Positions 43,737 through 52,066 of a stretch of 64,000 bases of DNA are shown here, one piece after another; the stretch's first letter is position 1; each line of letters begins with the position of its first letter. The translations under genes and the position numbers were made by a program. A model generated the notes under the pieces. It was not told the DNA's origin. It was given only the letters and a program-made list of their open reading frames with translations, and did no database searches. Origin of the DNA: an uncultured Neglectibacter sp. (GTDB lineage Bacteria > Bacillota > Clostridia > Oscillospirales > Acutalibacteraceae); the NCBI GenBank assembly GCA_947647615.1, contig CANSKS010000008.1, positions 1-64,000 of the forward strand, given 5' to 3'.

Positions 43737-44786
43737 ATGACAGAACGAGAAAATTACTTAAAAACTGTCCGGATGGAAGACCCAAAGTGGATTCCTGCCT
43801 CCATTTCCGTCAATTTGGCTTCGCTGATCGAATATAAGGGCGAAATGGAAGAGGTCATAAAGCGCCATCCCGACTTTTTTCCATGGTTCCGGCCTGGGTC
43901 CATCGATTATTCCAAATATGGCGACGGTACCTGCGACATTCTGGAAAGGGACAGCTGGGGTTATGATTGGCACTATACCATGTATGGGATTGAAGGTTGT
44001 GTGACCCACCATCCATTGGAAAATTGGGAAAACCTTAAAACTTACCGTGCCCCCGACCCGGATCAAGTTTTAGACCGGGGCGGGAAAAGGGATTGGGCCA
44101 AAGAATTTTCCCGCATAGCCGCCCGGAAACAGGCGGGACAGCTCACTTCCGGAAGCCTTGTGCACGGGTTTCTCTTCCTCCGGCTGCAATACCTGAGAGG
44201 GTTTGAAAACCTGATGTACGATATGGCGGACGACGCGCCCCAGCTTTACAAACTCATCGGCATGATAGACGAGCACAACCTGAAAATTACTCGGCGCTAT
44301 TGTGAGGCGGGCGTTGATATTATGGAGGTGCCGGAAGACCTGGGCACAGAGAAATCCATGGTGATCAGCAAGGAGATGTTCCAAAAATTCATCAAGCCCT
44401 CTTACCGGAAAATCGTGGGGGAAATCAAAAAGAATAATGTGCTGGCTTCCATTCACAGCGACGGGTATATCATCGACATTATCGATGACTTGCTGGAGGT
44501 GGGAATGGATATCATAAATCCCCAGGACCTGTGCAACGGCATCGATAATCTCAAGCGGACCTTAAAGGGCCGGGCCTGCATACGGTTGGATATCGATCGG
44601 GTAAAGATTACTCCCTACGGCAGCCGCAAGGAGATTTTTGAACTGATCGAAGAAGAAGTGAAAGAGCTGGGTTCTCCCCGGGGCGGGCTGGATTTCATTT
44701 ACGGCGTCTATCCTCCTGTCACCCCGGACCGTCTCAATTACCTTTGTGAGGCTCTGGAAAAATACCGCACCTACTGGTGGGACTAG
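43737..44786 (+). CDS. Uroporphyrinogen decarboxylase superfamily protein, metal motif degenerate
   Basis: TERENYLKTVRMEDPKWIPASI; IHSDGYIIDIIDDLLEVGMDIINPQDLC aligns in position with the HTCG region of the 10028 protein. Confidence 0.8.
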   Translation: MTERENYLKTVRMEDPKWIPASISVNLASLIEYKGEMEEVIKRHPDFFPWFRPGSIDYSKYGDGTCDILERDSWGYDWHYTMYGIEGCVTHHPLENWENLKTYRAPDPDQVLDRGGKRDWAKEFSRIAARKQAGQLTSGSLVHGFLFLRLQYLRGFENLMYDMADDAPQLYKLIGMIDEHNLKITRRYCEAGVDIMEVPEDLGTEKSMVISKEMFQKFIKPSYRKIVGEIKKNNVLASIHSDGYIIDIIDDLLEVGMDIINPQDLCNGIDNLKRTLKGRACIRLDIDRVKITPYGSRKEIFELIEEEVKELGSPRGGLDFIYGVYPPVTPDRLNYLCEALEKYRTYWWD

Positions 44787-44797
44787 ATAATACAAAA

Positions 44798-44832
44798 GAA
44801 GGCCGGATATTCCGGCCTTCTCTGTATTTTTT
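44798..44832. terminator. Terminator between convergent UroD-like and esterase genes
   Basis: GAAGGCCGGA TAT TCCGGCCTTC then TCTGTATTTTTT. Confidence 0.85.
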
Positions 44833-44871
44833 GGCTCGCCTTTTGAAAAGCATTTCTCAAAAGCGGAGGGC

Positions 44872-45693
44872 TCAATAGGGATTTCCGGCGCCGGTATCAT
44901 CCAGGCCGAAGAAAGAAAGGGCATGCTGTATAGTGAGATCCCAAAACCGCCATTCGTGGGAGTAACCGTCTATGATCTCAAATTCCGCGTCCAACTTGAG
45001 CTCTTTTGCGTACTCTTGAAAAGAGAGGAAGGCGTCGTAAAACATATCCTGCTTTCCAATGGCAAAGTAGAGGCGGGGCAAGCGGTTGGTCTGGGCCATT
45101 TCTCCCAGGATCTTCCAAGTGTTTTCGTAGGAATCCAAATATTTTTCCAGGCCGCCTGCGTTTTTAATACTGCCCTGGGTACGCTTCCACATATTGGGCT
45201 CCTGCTTGGGGAGAAGATCTACATTTCTGGGGCAGGCCGAAAGCACTGCCGCAGCCGCAAACTTCTCCGGGTGGTTAAAGGCGTAAACACAAGTGCCCCG
45301 CCCACCCATGGAAAGACCGGCGATAAAATTATCTTCCCGCTTTTCGGAGGCTGGGAACCACCCGTAAATCAAGGGCATAAGCTCTTCTGTCAAATAGTCG
45401 TACATGTTAAAGCCAATGGAGAATTCCGGCCAGTTTGCATAATTGGAATTTAAAGCACTGGGCATCACCACAATCAAGTCACGCTCGCAGGCGTAAAGCT
45501 CAATGTTGCTTTTGCGCACCCAGTCGGAATGGTCCCCAAAGGTGCCGTGGAGCAGCCAAAGAACCTTATATTTCTTTTCCTGGGAGTAGAATTCCTTCGG
45601 TGTAAGTCCCCGGGCTTTATCCGGGAGAACTACAGACACCGTGGTGTTCCCCATCAAGTATTCACTTTGAAAGTTCAGCTGTAAATAGGCCAT
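44872..45693 (-). CDS. Esterase D-like / acyl esterase (alpha/beta hydrolase)
   Basis: VLWLLHGTFGDHSDW, FIAGLSMGGRGT nucleophile elbow, GYSHEWRFWD; start MAYLQLNFQS at 45693. Confidence 0.87.
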   Translation of the reverse strand: MAYLQLNFQSEYLMGNTTVSVVLPDKARGLTPKEFYSQEKKYKVLWLLHGTFGDHSDWVRKSNIELYACERDLIVVMPSALNSNYANWPEFSIGFNMYDYLTEELMPLIYGWFPASEKREDNFIAGLSMGGRGTCVYAFNHPEKFAAAAVLSACPRNVDLLPKQEPNMWKRTQGSIKNAGGLEKYLDSYENTWKILGEMAQTNRLPRLYFAIGKQDMFYDAFLSFQEYAKELKLDAEFEIIDGYSHEWRFWDLTIQHALSFFGLDDTGAGNPY

Positions 45694-45831
45694 AGTTTGT
45701 TCCCTCCTTGAAAAAATTTCCGACTTCCTCAAAAGGCCGTTTTCCTTGGGAAACATCCGCAAGCCACAAGGCGCTCAAAAGGACAGAAACATGCTCCGGC
45801 AAAGGTTGCGGGCGAGGATTCCGAAAACCGG

Positions 45832-46518
45832 TTATCCCATTGGCTCTTCTTCGGGAAGTTCGGCGTTAAAGTCCGGTAAAGTGCCGTTAATCTCATATTG
45901 CAGTTCACACAGCTGGGCGGCTCGTTCCCGGTAAAAAAGCATGGTACCTCGGGCGGCTTCCAAAGCTCCCCCGGTTTCCTGGGCGGCATTGCGAATCTCC
46001 TGCAGCCTTTCTTCCGCGCCTGCGGACCACTCCTCCTGGGAGGCCCGAATGGAATCCCGGTCGGCTTCCTCCGCCAGCCCCAAAACATCCTGGTAGACCA
46101 TGTCGATCATGAGCTTCCAGCGCTCTGTCGCATGGCTGCAGGCCTGGGACATCAGGGTGAGAGAGGTAGAGGTGGAGTATTCCAGCTCAAATTGGCTGTC
46201 GATGGCATTGCCCGAAAAGGCCTGCTGGAACTCCTCGCTTCCGGTTTCAATGGGGGGCAAATATTCCGTGTTGCCGCCTTCCCCGTCGGTCACAGTGCCG
46301 GACCAGGCGGGAGTTTCCGCCTGGCTCAGGGAAGGAGTGGGGTCAGGTTCCTGAGTGGGAGTGGGTTCAGGGGTTTCCTGAGGAGCGGAAGAAATACTTT
46401 CCTGTACCTGGGAGCTGCTGCTGGAGGATTCGTTTTCCTGCTGGCTGCAGGCGGCAGAGCTGAGCAACAAAAGAGCGCAAAATATCAAACAAAAGATACG
46501 GTTTCTTTTTCGTTTCAT
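45832..46518 (-). CDS. Lipoprotein with LprI/DUF1311-like C-terminal domain
   Basis: Lipobox LLSSAACSQ; Q/E/S/P-rich linker; C-terminal ASQEEWSAGAEERLQEIRNAAQETGGALE. Confidence 0.6.
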   Translation of the reverse strand: MKRKRNRIFCLIFCALLLLSSAACSQQENESSSSSSQVQESISSAPQETPEPTPTQEPDPTPSLSQAETPAWSGTVTDGEGGNTEYLPPIETGSEEFQQAFSGNAIDSQFELEYSTSTSLTLMSQACSHATERWKLMIDMVYQDVLGLAEEADRDSIRASQEEWSAGAEERLQEIRNAAQETGGALEAARGTMLFYRERAAQLCELQYEINGTLPDFNAELPEEEPMG

Positions 46519-46525
46519 AAAAATT

Positions 46526-46564
46526 ACCATCCTTTCTCCGGCCATCCGCCGAAGAAAGGATGGT
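46526..46564 (-). promoter_or_regulatory. Perfect 12-bp hairpin overlapping the RBS of the DUF1311-like lipoprotein (terminator and/or translational control)
   Basis: ACCATCCTTTCT - 15 nt - AGAAAGGATGGT, then AATTTTTATG on minus strand. Confidence 0.7.
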
Positions 46565-46585
46565 CCTTCCGGCAGTGGCCTTTGG

Positions 46586-47134
46586 TTAAAGTTTTCCTTG
46601 TTCCACCAGCTTGGCTGTCTTTAACACCCCGATCTGGGTCTTGGCGTCGGGGATTTCGTTATTTAACACCATTTCCACCGCTTTGTCAAGGGGAATCCGC
46701 TCCACTTCAATAAACTCGTCTTCATCCAGGTCCAATTCTCCGGGCTCTCCGGAAGCCCGGCAGGCCCACAGCCGGATGATCTCTCCGCAGTACCCCGGAG
46801 TGGGATACACTTCCCCCAGGGGAATATAGCAGCTGCCCACGGTTCCGGTTTCTTCTTTCTGTTCCCGCTTTATAGCCTCGAAAGGGTCTTCTCCAGGCTC
46901 CAGCTTGCCTGCAGGGAGCTCCAGCAGCACTTGTTTATAAGGGTAGCGGAATTGGCGCACAAAAAGCAGTTCATTTTTTTCTGTGAGAATAGCCACGCTG
47001 ACACCGCCGGGATGTTCTACGACTTCCCGTTTGGAAGCGCTGCCGTTTTCCAACAGCACGTCATCTACATGCACCCGGATAATGCGCCCCCGGAAAATCT
47101 CCTGTTCCTTTTTGGTTTCCTCATATAATTTCAT
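46586..47134 (-). CDS. NUDIX hydrolase (ADP-ribose pyrophosphatase-like)
   Basis: LPAGKLEPGEDPFEAIKREQKEETG Nudix box. Confidence 0.92.
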   Translation of the reverse strand: MKLYEETKKEQEIFRGRIIRVHVDDVLLENGSASKREVVEHPGGVSVAILTEKNELLFVRQFRYPYKQVLLELPAGKLEPGEDPFEAIKREQKEETGTVGSCYIPLGEVYPTPGYCGEIIRLWACRASGEPGELDLDEDEFIEVERIPLDKAVEMVLNNEIPDAKTQIGVLKTAKLVEQGKL

Positions 47135-47171
47135 GGAACCCCTTCTTTCCTGTCGCAGTCTAAAAGATATT

Positions 47172-48458
47172 TCAGCAGTCATCCAAGGCGTTCATAGCAA
47201 GGCCCGTGATGAGCTTCGGATAAAAATAAGTGGATTTTTGGGGCATTTTTTCCCCGTTGGCCGCCACTTCCCCAATTTCCGATACCCGGGTGGGATTCAA
47301 AAGAAAACAGCAGCAGCTTTCCCCCTGCTCCACCGAAGCCTTGGCTTCCTCCATGGAACGGGTGTAGGTGAGATTTTTCTGGTTTGCCATATTTTCCTTA
47401 TCAATCCCAAGGAATTTTTCCAGAATCAAGCTGTGAAGAATCGAGACATCCAGCAGGCGGGAGGCCTGGCTTTTTTCCGGTAAAACTCGCGCCATCACTT
47501 GCGGATCTTTCAGAGTGAGCACTGTCCAAGCACTGCCGTCGTAAAAGCCGAAGGCATGTTTTTCCTCCCGGTAGAGGGTATCCAGCATGACTTTGGTCTC
47601 TTCCAATCCTCCTTGAACGGTAAGGAAAAATTCCTCTTCGCAGGCTTTTAACAGAGTTTGGGGCTGGAAGTCCGGCAGCCCGCGAACCAGCCGGTGGGTG
47701 GGAAATACCACAAGGCCTTCATCGGCCATATCGCAGAGCATCATCATCACATATTCGCTGCCCGGGTTCCAACGGCCTTCTTCCCGGCACCAGTTGCGGT
47801 AGTTGATAGCGGTCTCGTACCGGTGGTGGCCGTCGGCAATATAAAGCTTTCTTCCGGAAAAATCTTCCCGAATGGCCTCTATGGCTGCCGTGTCGTTTAC
47901 CACCCAGAGACGGTGGGTCACTAAGCCGTCGGAAAATTCATACCGGGGAGGGCAGGTTTTGGAAAGATTTTCCAGACGGTTTCGGGTAATATGCGCCTCA
48001 TCCTGGTAAAGGGAGTAGATCTGGCTGAAATTGCAGTTGGTGGCTTTCATCAGGTTCAGCCGGTCGGTTTTGGCCTTGCTCAAGGTTTCTTCATGGGGAA
48101 GCACCACTCCGGTGGAAAAATCCTCTACCCGCACCAAGGCTACCAGGCCCTTGAGCTTTTTCTTTTCCCCATGGTCTACAGCATCCCAGAATTCTTCTTC
48201 ATAAATATAGAATCCCGGTTCCATGTCCCGCTTTAAAATGCCCTGGGAGAGCCAATCTTTCAAAAGGGACCCGGCCTCCCGGTAGGGGTCTTCTCCCCGA
48301 GGAAGCTCCAGGCGAATCACGTTATAGGGGTTTTGCCGCAAATAAGCTTCCCGCTGCTCTTCACTGATGATATCATAGGGCGGACAGGTCAGGTCTTCGA
48401 TATTCCCGGCTTTGGAAAGGTCGTAGCGCAAAGCGTGGAATGGCTTTACCTCTGCCAA
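47172..48458 (-). CDS. DUF1015 family protein
   Basis: VKPFHALRYDLSKAGNIEDLTCPPYDIISEEQREAYL; YIADGHHRYETAINYRNW. Probable TTG start at 48458 behind GAGG. Confidence 0.9.
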   Translation of the reverse strand: MAEVKPFHALRYDLSKAGNIEDLTCPPYDIISEEQREAYLRQNPYNVIRLELPRGEDPYREAGSLLKDWLSQGILKRDMEPGFYIYEEEFWDAVDHGEKKKLKGLVALVRVEDFSTGVVLPHEETLSKAKTDRLNLMKATNCNFSQIYSLYQDEAHITRNRLENLSKTCPPRYEFSDGLVTHRLWVVNDTAAIEAIREDFSGRKLYIADGHHRYETAINYRNWCREEGRWNPGSEYVMMMLCDMADEGLVVFPTHRLVRGLPDFQPQTLLKACEEEFFLTVQGGLEETKVMLDTLYREEKHAFGFYDGSAWTVLTLKDPQVMARVLPEKSQASRLLDVSILHSLILEKFLGIDKENMANQKNLTYTRSMEEAKASVEQGESCCCFLLNPTRVSEIGEVAANGEKMPQKSTYFYPKLITGLAMNALDDC

Positions 48459-48637
48459 TTCCTCACACCTCTTTCTTTTCGATTTTTTTGCCAATCTATC
48501 TCTTTCATTTTAGCGGTTCCAGGCTCGGCCGTCAAGAAAATCTGGGAAACTTCTAAAAGAATCACGCCTCTTTCACAAAAAGTTCACAGAGAACCGCTAA
48601 ACTAGGAAGGAAATCTGAACGCCAGAGGGGAAAAGTA

Positions 48638-48666
48638 TTGCAAAACTGGTCTCTTTGCGGTACTAT
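48638..48666 (+). promoter_or_regulatory. Putative sigma-A promoter for the Gld-like ABC operon
   Basis: TTGCAA - 17 nt - TACTAT. Confidence 0.55.
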
Positions 48667-48750
48667 TAAGCAGTTGGCAGTCAGGGCCGTATAGAGGTTA
48701 GCAAGTGTTATGGCCGAAAAAGAACAAACAAAACAGGAGGAATCACGGAA

Positions 48751-49824
48751 ATGGTAGAGGTCAAAAACCTCACAAAGCGCTATGGCCTGAATATGGCGCT
48801 CAAAGACGTGAGTTTTAAAGTAGAGGAGGGAACGATCGTTGGGTTCCTGGGCCCCAATGGCGCGGGAAAGTCCACAACCATGAATATTATTACCGGTTAC
48901 CTTTCGGCAACTTCCGGCGAAGTGACAGTTTCCGGGAAAAATATTCTGGACGAGCCTAACGAAGTGAAAAAGCTGATCGGGTATCTCCCGGAGCAGCCGC
49001 CTCTTTATTTGGATATGACCGTCAGGGAATACCTGAATTTTATGTATGACCTGAAAAAGGTGAAGCAGCCCAGAGGCAAGCACATCAAAGAGATTTGTGA
49101 AATCACAAAGATAGAGGATGTTTATAACCGGCTCATCGGGAACCTTTCCAAGGGCTACCGGCAGCGTGTGGGCATCGCCCAGGCCCTTTTGGGAAACCCT
49201 CCGGTATTAATTTTGGACGAGCCCACGGTGGGCCTGGATCCAAAGCAGATTATTGAGATCCGCAACCTGATCACCAATCTGGGCCGCAACCATACGGTAA
49301 TCCTCAGTTCTCACATCCTTTCTGAAATACAGGCTGTTTGCCAGCGGATTCTGGTGATCAACCATGGCCAGATCGTAGCCGACGGCGCTACCGACACCCT
49401 GGCCCATGACCTTTCTTCCGACCATCGGCTGGTCTTACGGGTAGAAGCCCCCGAGCGGGAGGCTGTTCATGCCATTCGGGAGCTGGAGCATGTGACGGAA
49501 GTCCAGTCCTTTGGAGAAAAAGAGCCCGGTATTTTTGAACTCAGCGTAGAAGCTGACCCAAACGCAGATGTACGCAAACCTCTTTTCGCCCTTTTGGCCA
49601 GAAAAGGTTGGCCTATGATGTCCCTGAAAAATATGGATCTCACGCTGGAAGACCTGTTCCTGCAGCTGACCAGTACCGATAATGTGTACCAGGAGGAGAA
49701 AGAACAGGAGCAGCAGGCAGCGGCTTCGGTGCAGATCGGTCCGGAGGGTATGGTAGAAGTTTCGGAACCCTCTGCGGAGGAAGTCACGGAAGAAAAGGAA
49801 GAGAAAGGAGAAGAGGAAGCATGA
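48751..49824 (+). CDS. ABC transporter ATP-binding protein (GldA/CcmA-like)
   Basis: GFLGPNGAGKSTTMNIITGYL, LSKGYRQRVGIAQALLGNPPVLILDEPTVGLDP; RBS AGGAGG; Glu-rich C-terminal tail. Confidence 0.95.
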   Translation: MVEVKNLTKRYGLNMALKDVSFKVEEGTIVGFLGPNGAGKSTTMNIITGYLSATSGEVTVSGKNILDEPNEVKKLIGYLPEQPPLYLDMTVREYLNFMYDLKKVKQPRGKHIKEICEITKIEDVYNRLIGNLSKGYRQRVGIAQALLGNPPVLILDEPTVGLDPKQIIEIRNLITNLGRNHTVILSSHILSEIQAVCQRILVINHGQIVADGATDTLAHDLSSDHRLVLRVEAPEREAVHAIRELEHVTEVQSFGEKEPGIFELSVEADPNADVRKPLFALLARKGWPMMSLKNMDLTLEDLFLQLTSTDNVYQEEKEQEQQAAASVQIGPEGMVEVSEPSAEEVTEEKEEKGEEEA

Positions 49825-50525
49825 AAGCTGTTTTTAAGCGGGAGCTCCGGTCCTATTTTGCCTCTCCCATTGGTTATGTGTGTGTGGCGGCGCTGCTGGC
49901 CCTTTACGGGTACATTTATTTTCAGGTAATGGCCAGCGGTTCCTCCAGCAATATTTCTGCCCTTTATGCCAGCATGTTTACCTTTTCCATGATGGTGATT
50001 CCCATTATCACCATGCGCAGTATGTCAGACGACCAGAAGAACAAGACCGACCAAGCCCTGCTCACTGCGCCGGTGAGCACCATTTCCATTGTTACAGGGA
50101 AATTTTTGGCTTGCTTCTTCGTATATTTTCTGGCTTCCACTTTGGGGCTGCTGCCCGCGGTGGCACTCACCTTTTTTGCCTCGCCTCCCTGGGGCATGAT
50201 TTTGGGAAATTACCTTGGCACTTTGCTTTACGGGGGCGCTATGGTGGCTATAGGTGTGTTTGTTTCCAGCCTCACTGTCAGCCAGATCATCGCGGCTATT
50301 GTGACCTTTGCCATTTCCGTATTTTTAATGATGATCGACGCCCTGACGGCAAGTCTCTCCAACACATGGCTTTCTGCCGTCGTGTCCTGGCTTTCCTTCC
50401 AGTCTCGCTATACTCCTTTTACACAAGGGCTGTTTAATATTCCCAGTGCGGTGTTCTTTCTGAGTGTGATGGCCGTATTCATCTTTCTCACGGCCCGTAA
50501 GGTAGAAAGCCGCCGCTGGAGCTGA
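49821..50525 (+). CDS. ABC transporter permease (GldF-like)
   Basis: KAVFKRELRSYFASPIGYVCVAALLALYGYIYF; MRSMSDDQKNKTDQALLTAPVS. Confidence 0.9.
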   Translation: MKAVFKRELRSYFASPIGYVCVAALLALYGYIYFQVMASGSSSNISALYASMFTFSMMVIPIITMRSMSDDQKNKTDQALLTAPVSTISIVTGKFLACFFVYFLASTLGLLPAVALTFFASPPWGMILGNYLGTLLYGGAMVAIGVFVSSLTVSQIIAAIVTFAISVFLMMIDALTASLSNTWLSAVVSWLSFQSRYTPFTQGLFNIPSAVFFLSVMAVFIFLTARKVESRRWS

Positions 50526-50550
50526 GCTTGGGAAAGGAAGGAACAAAAAG

Positions 50551-52062
50551 ATGAAGAATAACAACACGGCAAAGAAAAGCTCCTTTGGCAGCTTTATAAA
50601 AAGTAATAAATTTAAAAGAGGCGGCATGGCCACATTAATGAGCGTGGTATTTATCGCCATTGTAGTGGTGCTGAATATTTTGATCACCGCCCTTTCCAAC
50701 CGGTTTCCCTCCATGAATTTTGATATGACGGCCCAAGGCCTCAACACCCTTTCGGACCAGGCCCTGGAGATCGCAAGAGGAGTGGAAAACACAACAGAGA
50801 TCTTCTTTATTGGCGAAGAGGATAAGATCCGGAAAGACCAGATTTATTCCGGGTACGGCTTCCAATACAGCCAGGTGGCCAATTTGGCCGAACGACTTCA
50901 GGAGGCGAACTCAAAGATTTCCGTAAGGTTTATTGACCCAGATGCGAACCCGGACTTCATGAATACCTATGCGGAAGATTCGCTTTCCACGGGCTCTGTG
51001 GTAGTTCGTACGGAAAAGCGCCATAGAGTGCTCACCATAAACGACTTGTTTGTAAAAAGTACAAACCAGGCTACGGGAAGATCAGAAACCTATTCTATCG
51101 CCGACAGTGCCCTGGCGGGCGCTTTGGAGGCGGTGAACCTGGAAAATGTGCCTGTTGTGGCGGTAGCTACCGGCCACAACGAGCTCCTTACCAGCAGCGC
51201 AAGATCGGGCTTAGATAACCTGCTGGAACGGGAAAACTTTGAGGTGCAGGAGGTAAACCTCCTGACAGATGAGATCCCCGCAGAGGCCCAGGTGCTCATG
51301 CTTCCCACCCCCTCTACCGATTACACCGATGCTGAAATTGAAAAGATGAAGGTCTTTTTGTCGGCAGAGGCCTCTGACCTGGACCGTACGATTTTTGTCA
51401 CCAGCTATTATTCCCAGGGAGAGCTGCCCAAGCTGGCCGCTTTCCTGGAAGAGTGGGGCGTGAAGGTAGAGCCCAGCGTAGTGGCGGAAACAGAAAGCTC
51501 CCAAGTATTTGCCGCCGACGCCAGCTATATTTTTGCCAAGTCTGCGGAAGAAGTCCTCACAGATAACGATTACAACCTGCTGGTGGCCCCCCTCACCTCC
51601 CCCATTTCCCTGTATTTTACCGCCAACGACGATATTTCCGTGAAGAAGCTGTGGGTTTCTTCCGACAGTGCCTATGCCGTCACCGGGGAGGATAGTCAGG
51701 AGGACCCGAAAACCGGAGAACAGGTGCTGGCCACTATGTCCAGCAAGCTGATACAGCCGGGCAACAACACCTATATTTATAAAAATGTGGTGGTGTTCGG
51801 TAACTCCCTGTCCTTTACCGAATCCTTTTTGAGCAATACCTTCGGGAACAGGGCCTATGTGTCCGACCTGTTCCACGAGATCACCAAGACAGACGACAGC
51901 GCGTTAAGCGTTTCTACGGAGCGGGTTCAGACCAGCACGGTAGATATTGTGCTCTCTGTGAATACGGTTATCATTTTGGGGCTCTGGGTTTTCACCATTG
52001 CCATCCCTGTGATCATCTTAATTGTGGGCTTGGTGGTATTCCTGAAGAGGAGGCACCTGTAA
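50551..52062 (+). CDS. Gld family protein (GldG-like, ABC-type auxiliary domain)
   Basis: N-terminal TM, SDQALEIARGVENTTEIFFIGEE, VPVVAVATGHNELLTSSARSGLDNLLERENFEVQEVNL, C-terminal TM. Confidence 0.87.
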   Translation: MKNNNTAKKSSFGSFIKSNKFKRGGMATLMSVVFIAIVVVLNILITALSNRFPSMNFDMTAQGLNTLSDQALEIARGVENTTEIFFIGEEDKIRKDQIYSGYGFQYSQVANLAERLQEANSKISVRFIDPDANPDFMNTYAEDSLSTGSVVVRTEKRHRVLTINDLFVKSTNQATGRSETYSIADSALAGALEAVNLENVPVVAVATGHNELLTSSARSGLDNLLERENFEVQEVNLLTDEIPAEAQVLMLPTPSTDYTDAEIEKMKVFLSAEASDLDRTIFVTSYYSQGELPKLAAFLEEWGVKVEPSVVAETESSQVFAADASYIFAKSAEEVLTDNDYNLLVAPLTSPISLYFTANDDISVKKLWVSSDSAYAVTGEDSQEDPKTGEQVLATMSSKLIQPGNNTYIYKNVVVFGNSLSFTESFLSNTFGNRAYVSDLFHEITKTDDSALSVSTERVQTSTVDIVLSVNTVIILGLWVFTIAIPVIILIVGLVVFLKRRHL

Positions 52063-52066
52063 ACCT

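Noticed and set aside
48562-49083. 173-aa minus-strand ORF opposite the Gld-like ATPase
   Set aside because: Overlaps the promoter and Walker A coding region of the ABC ATPase on the other strand; no independent support.
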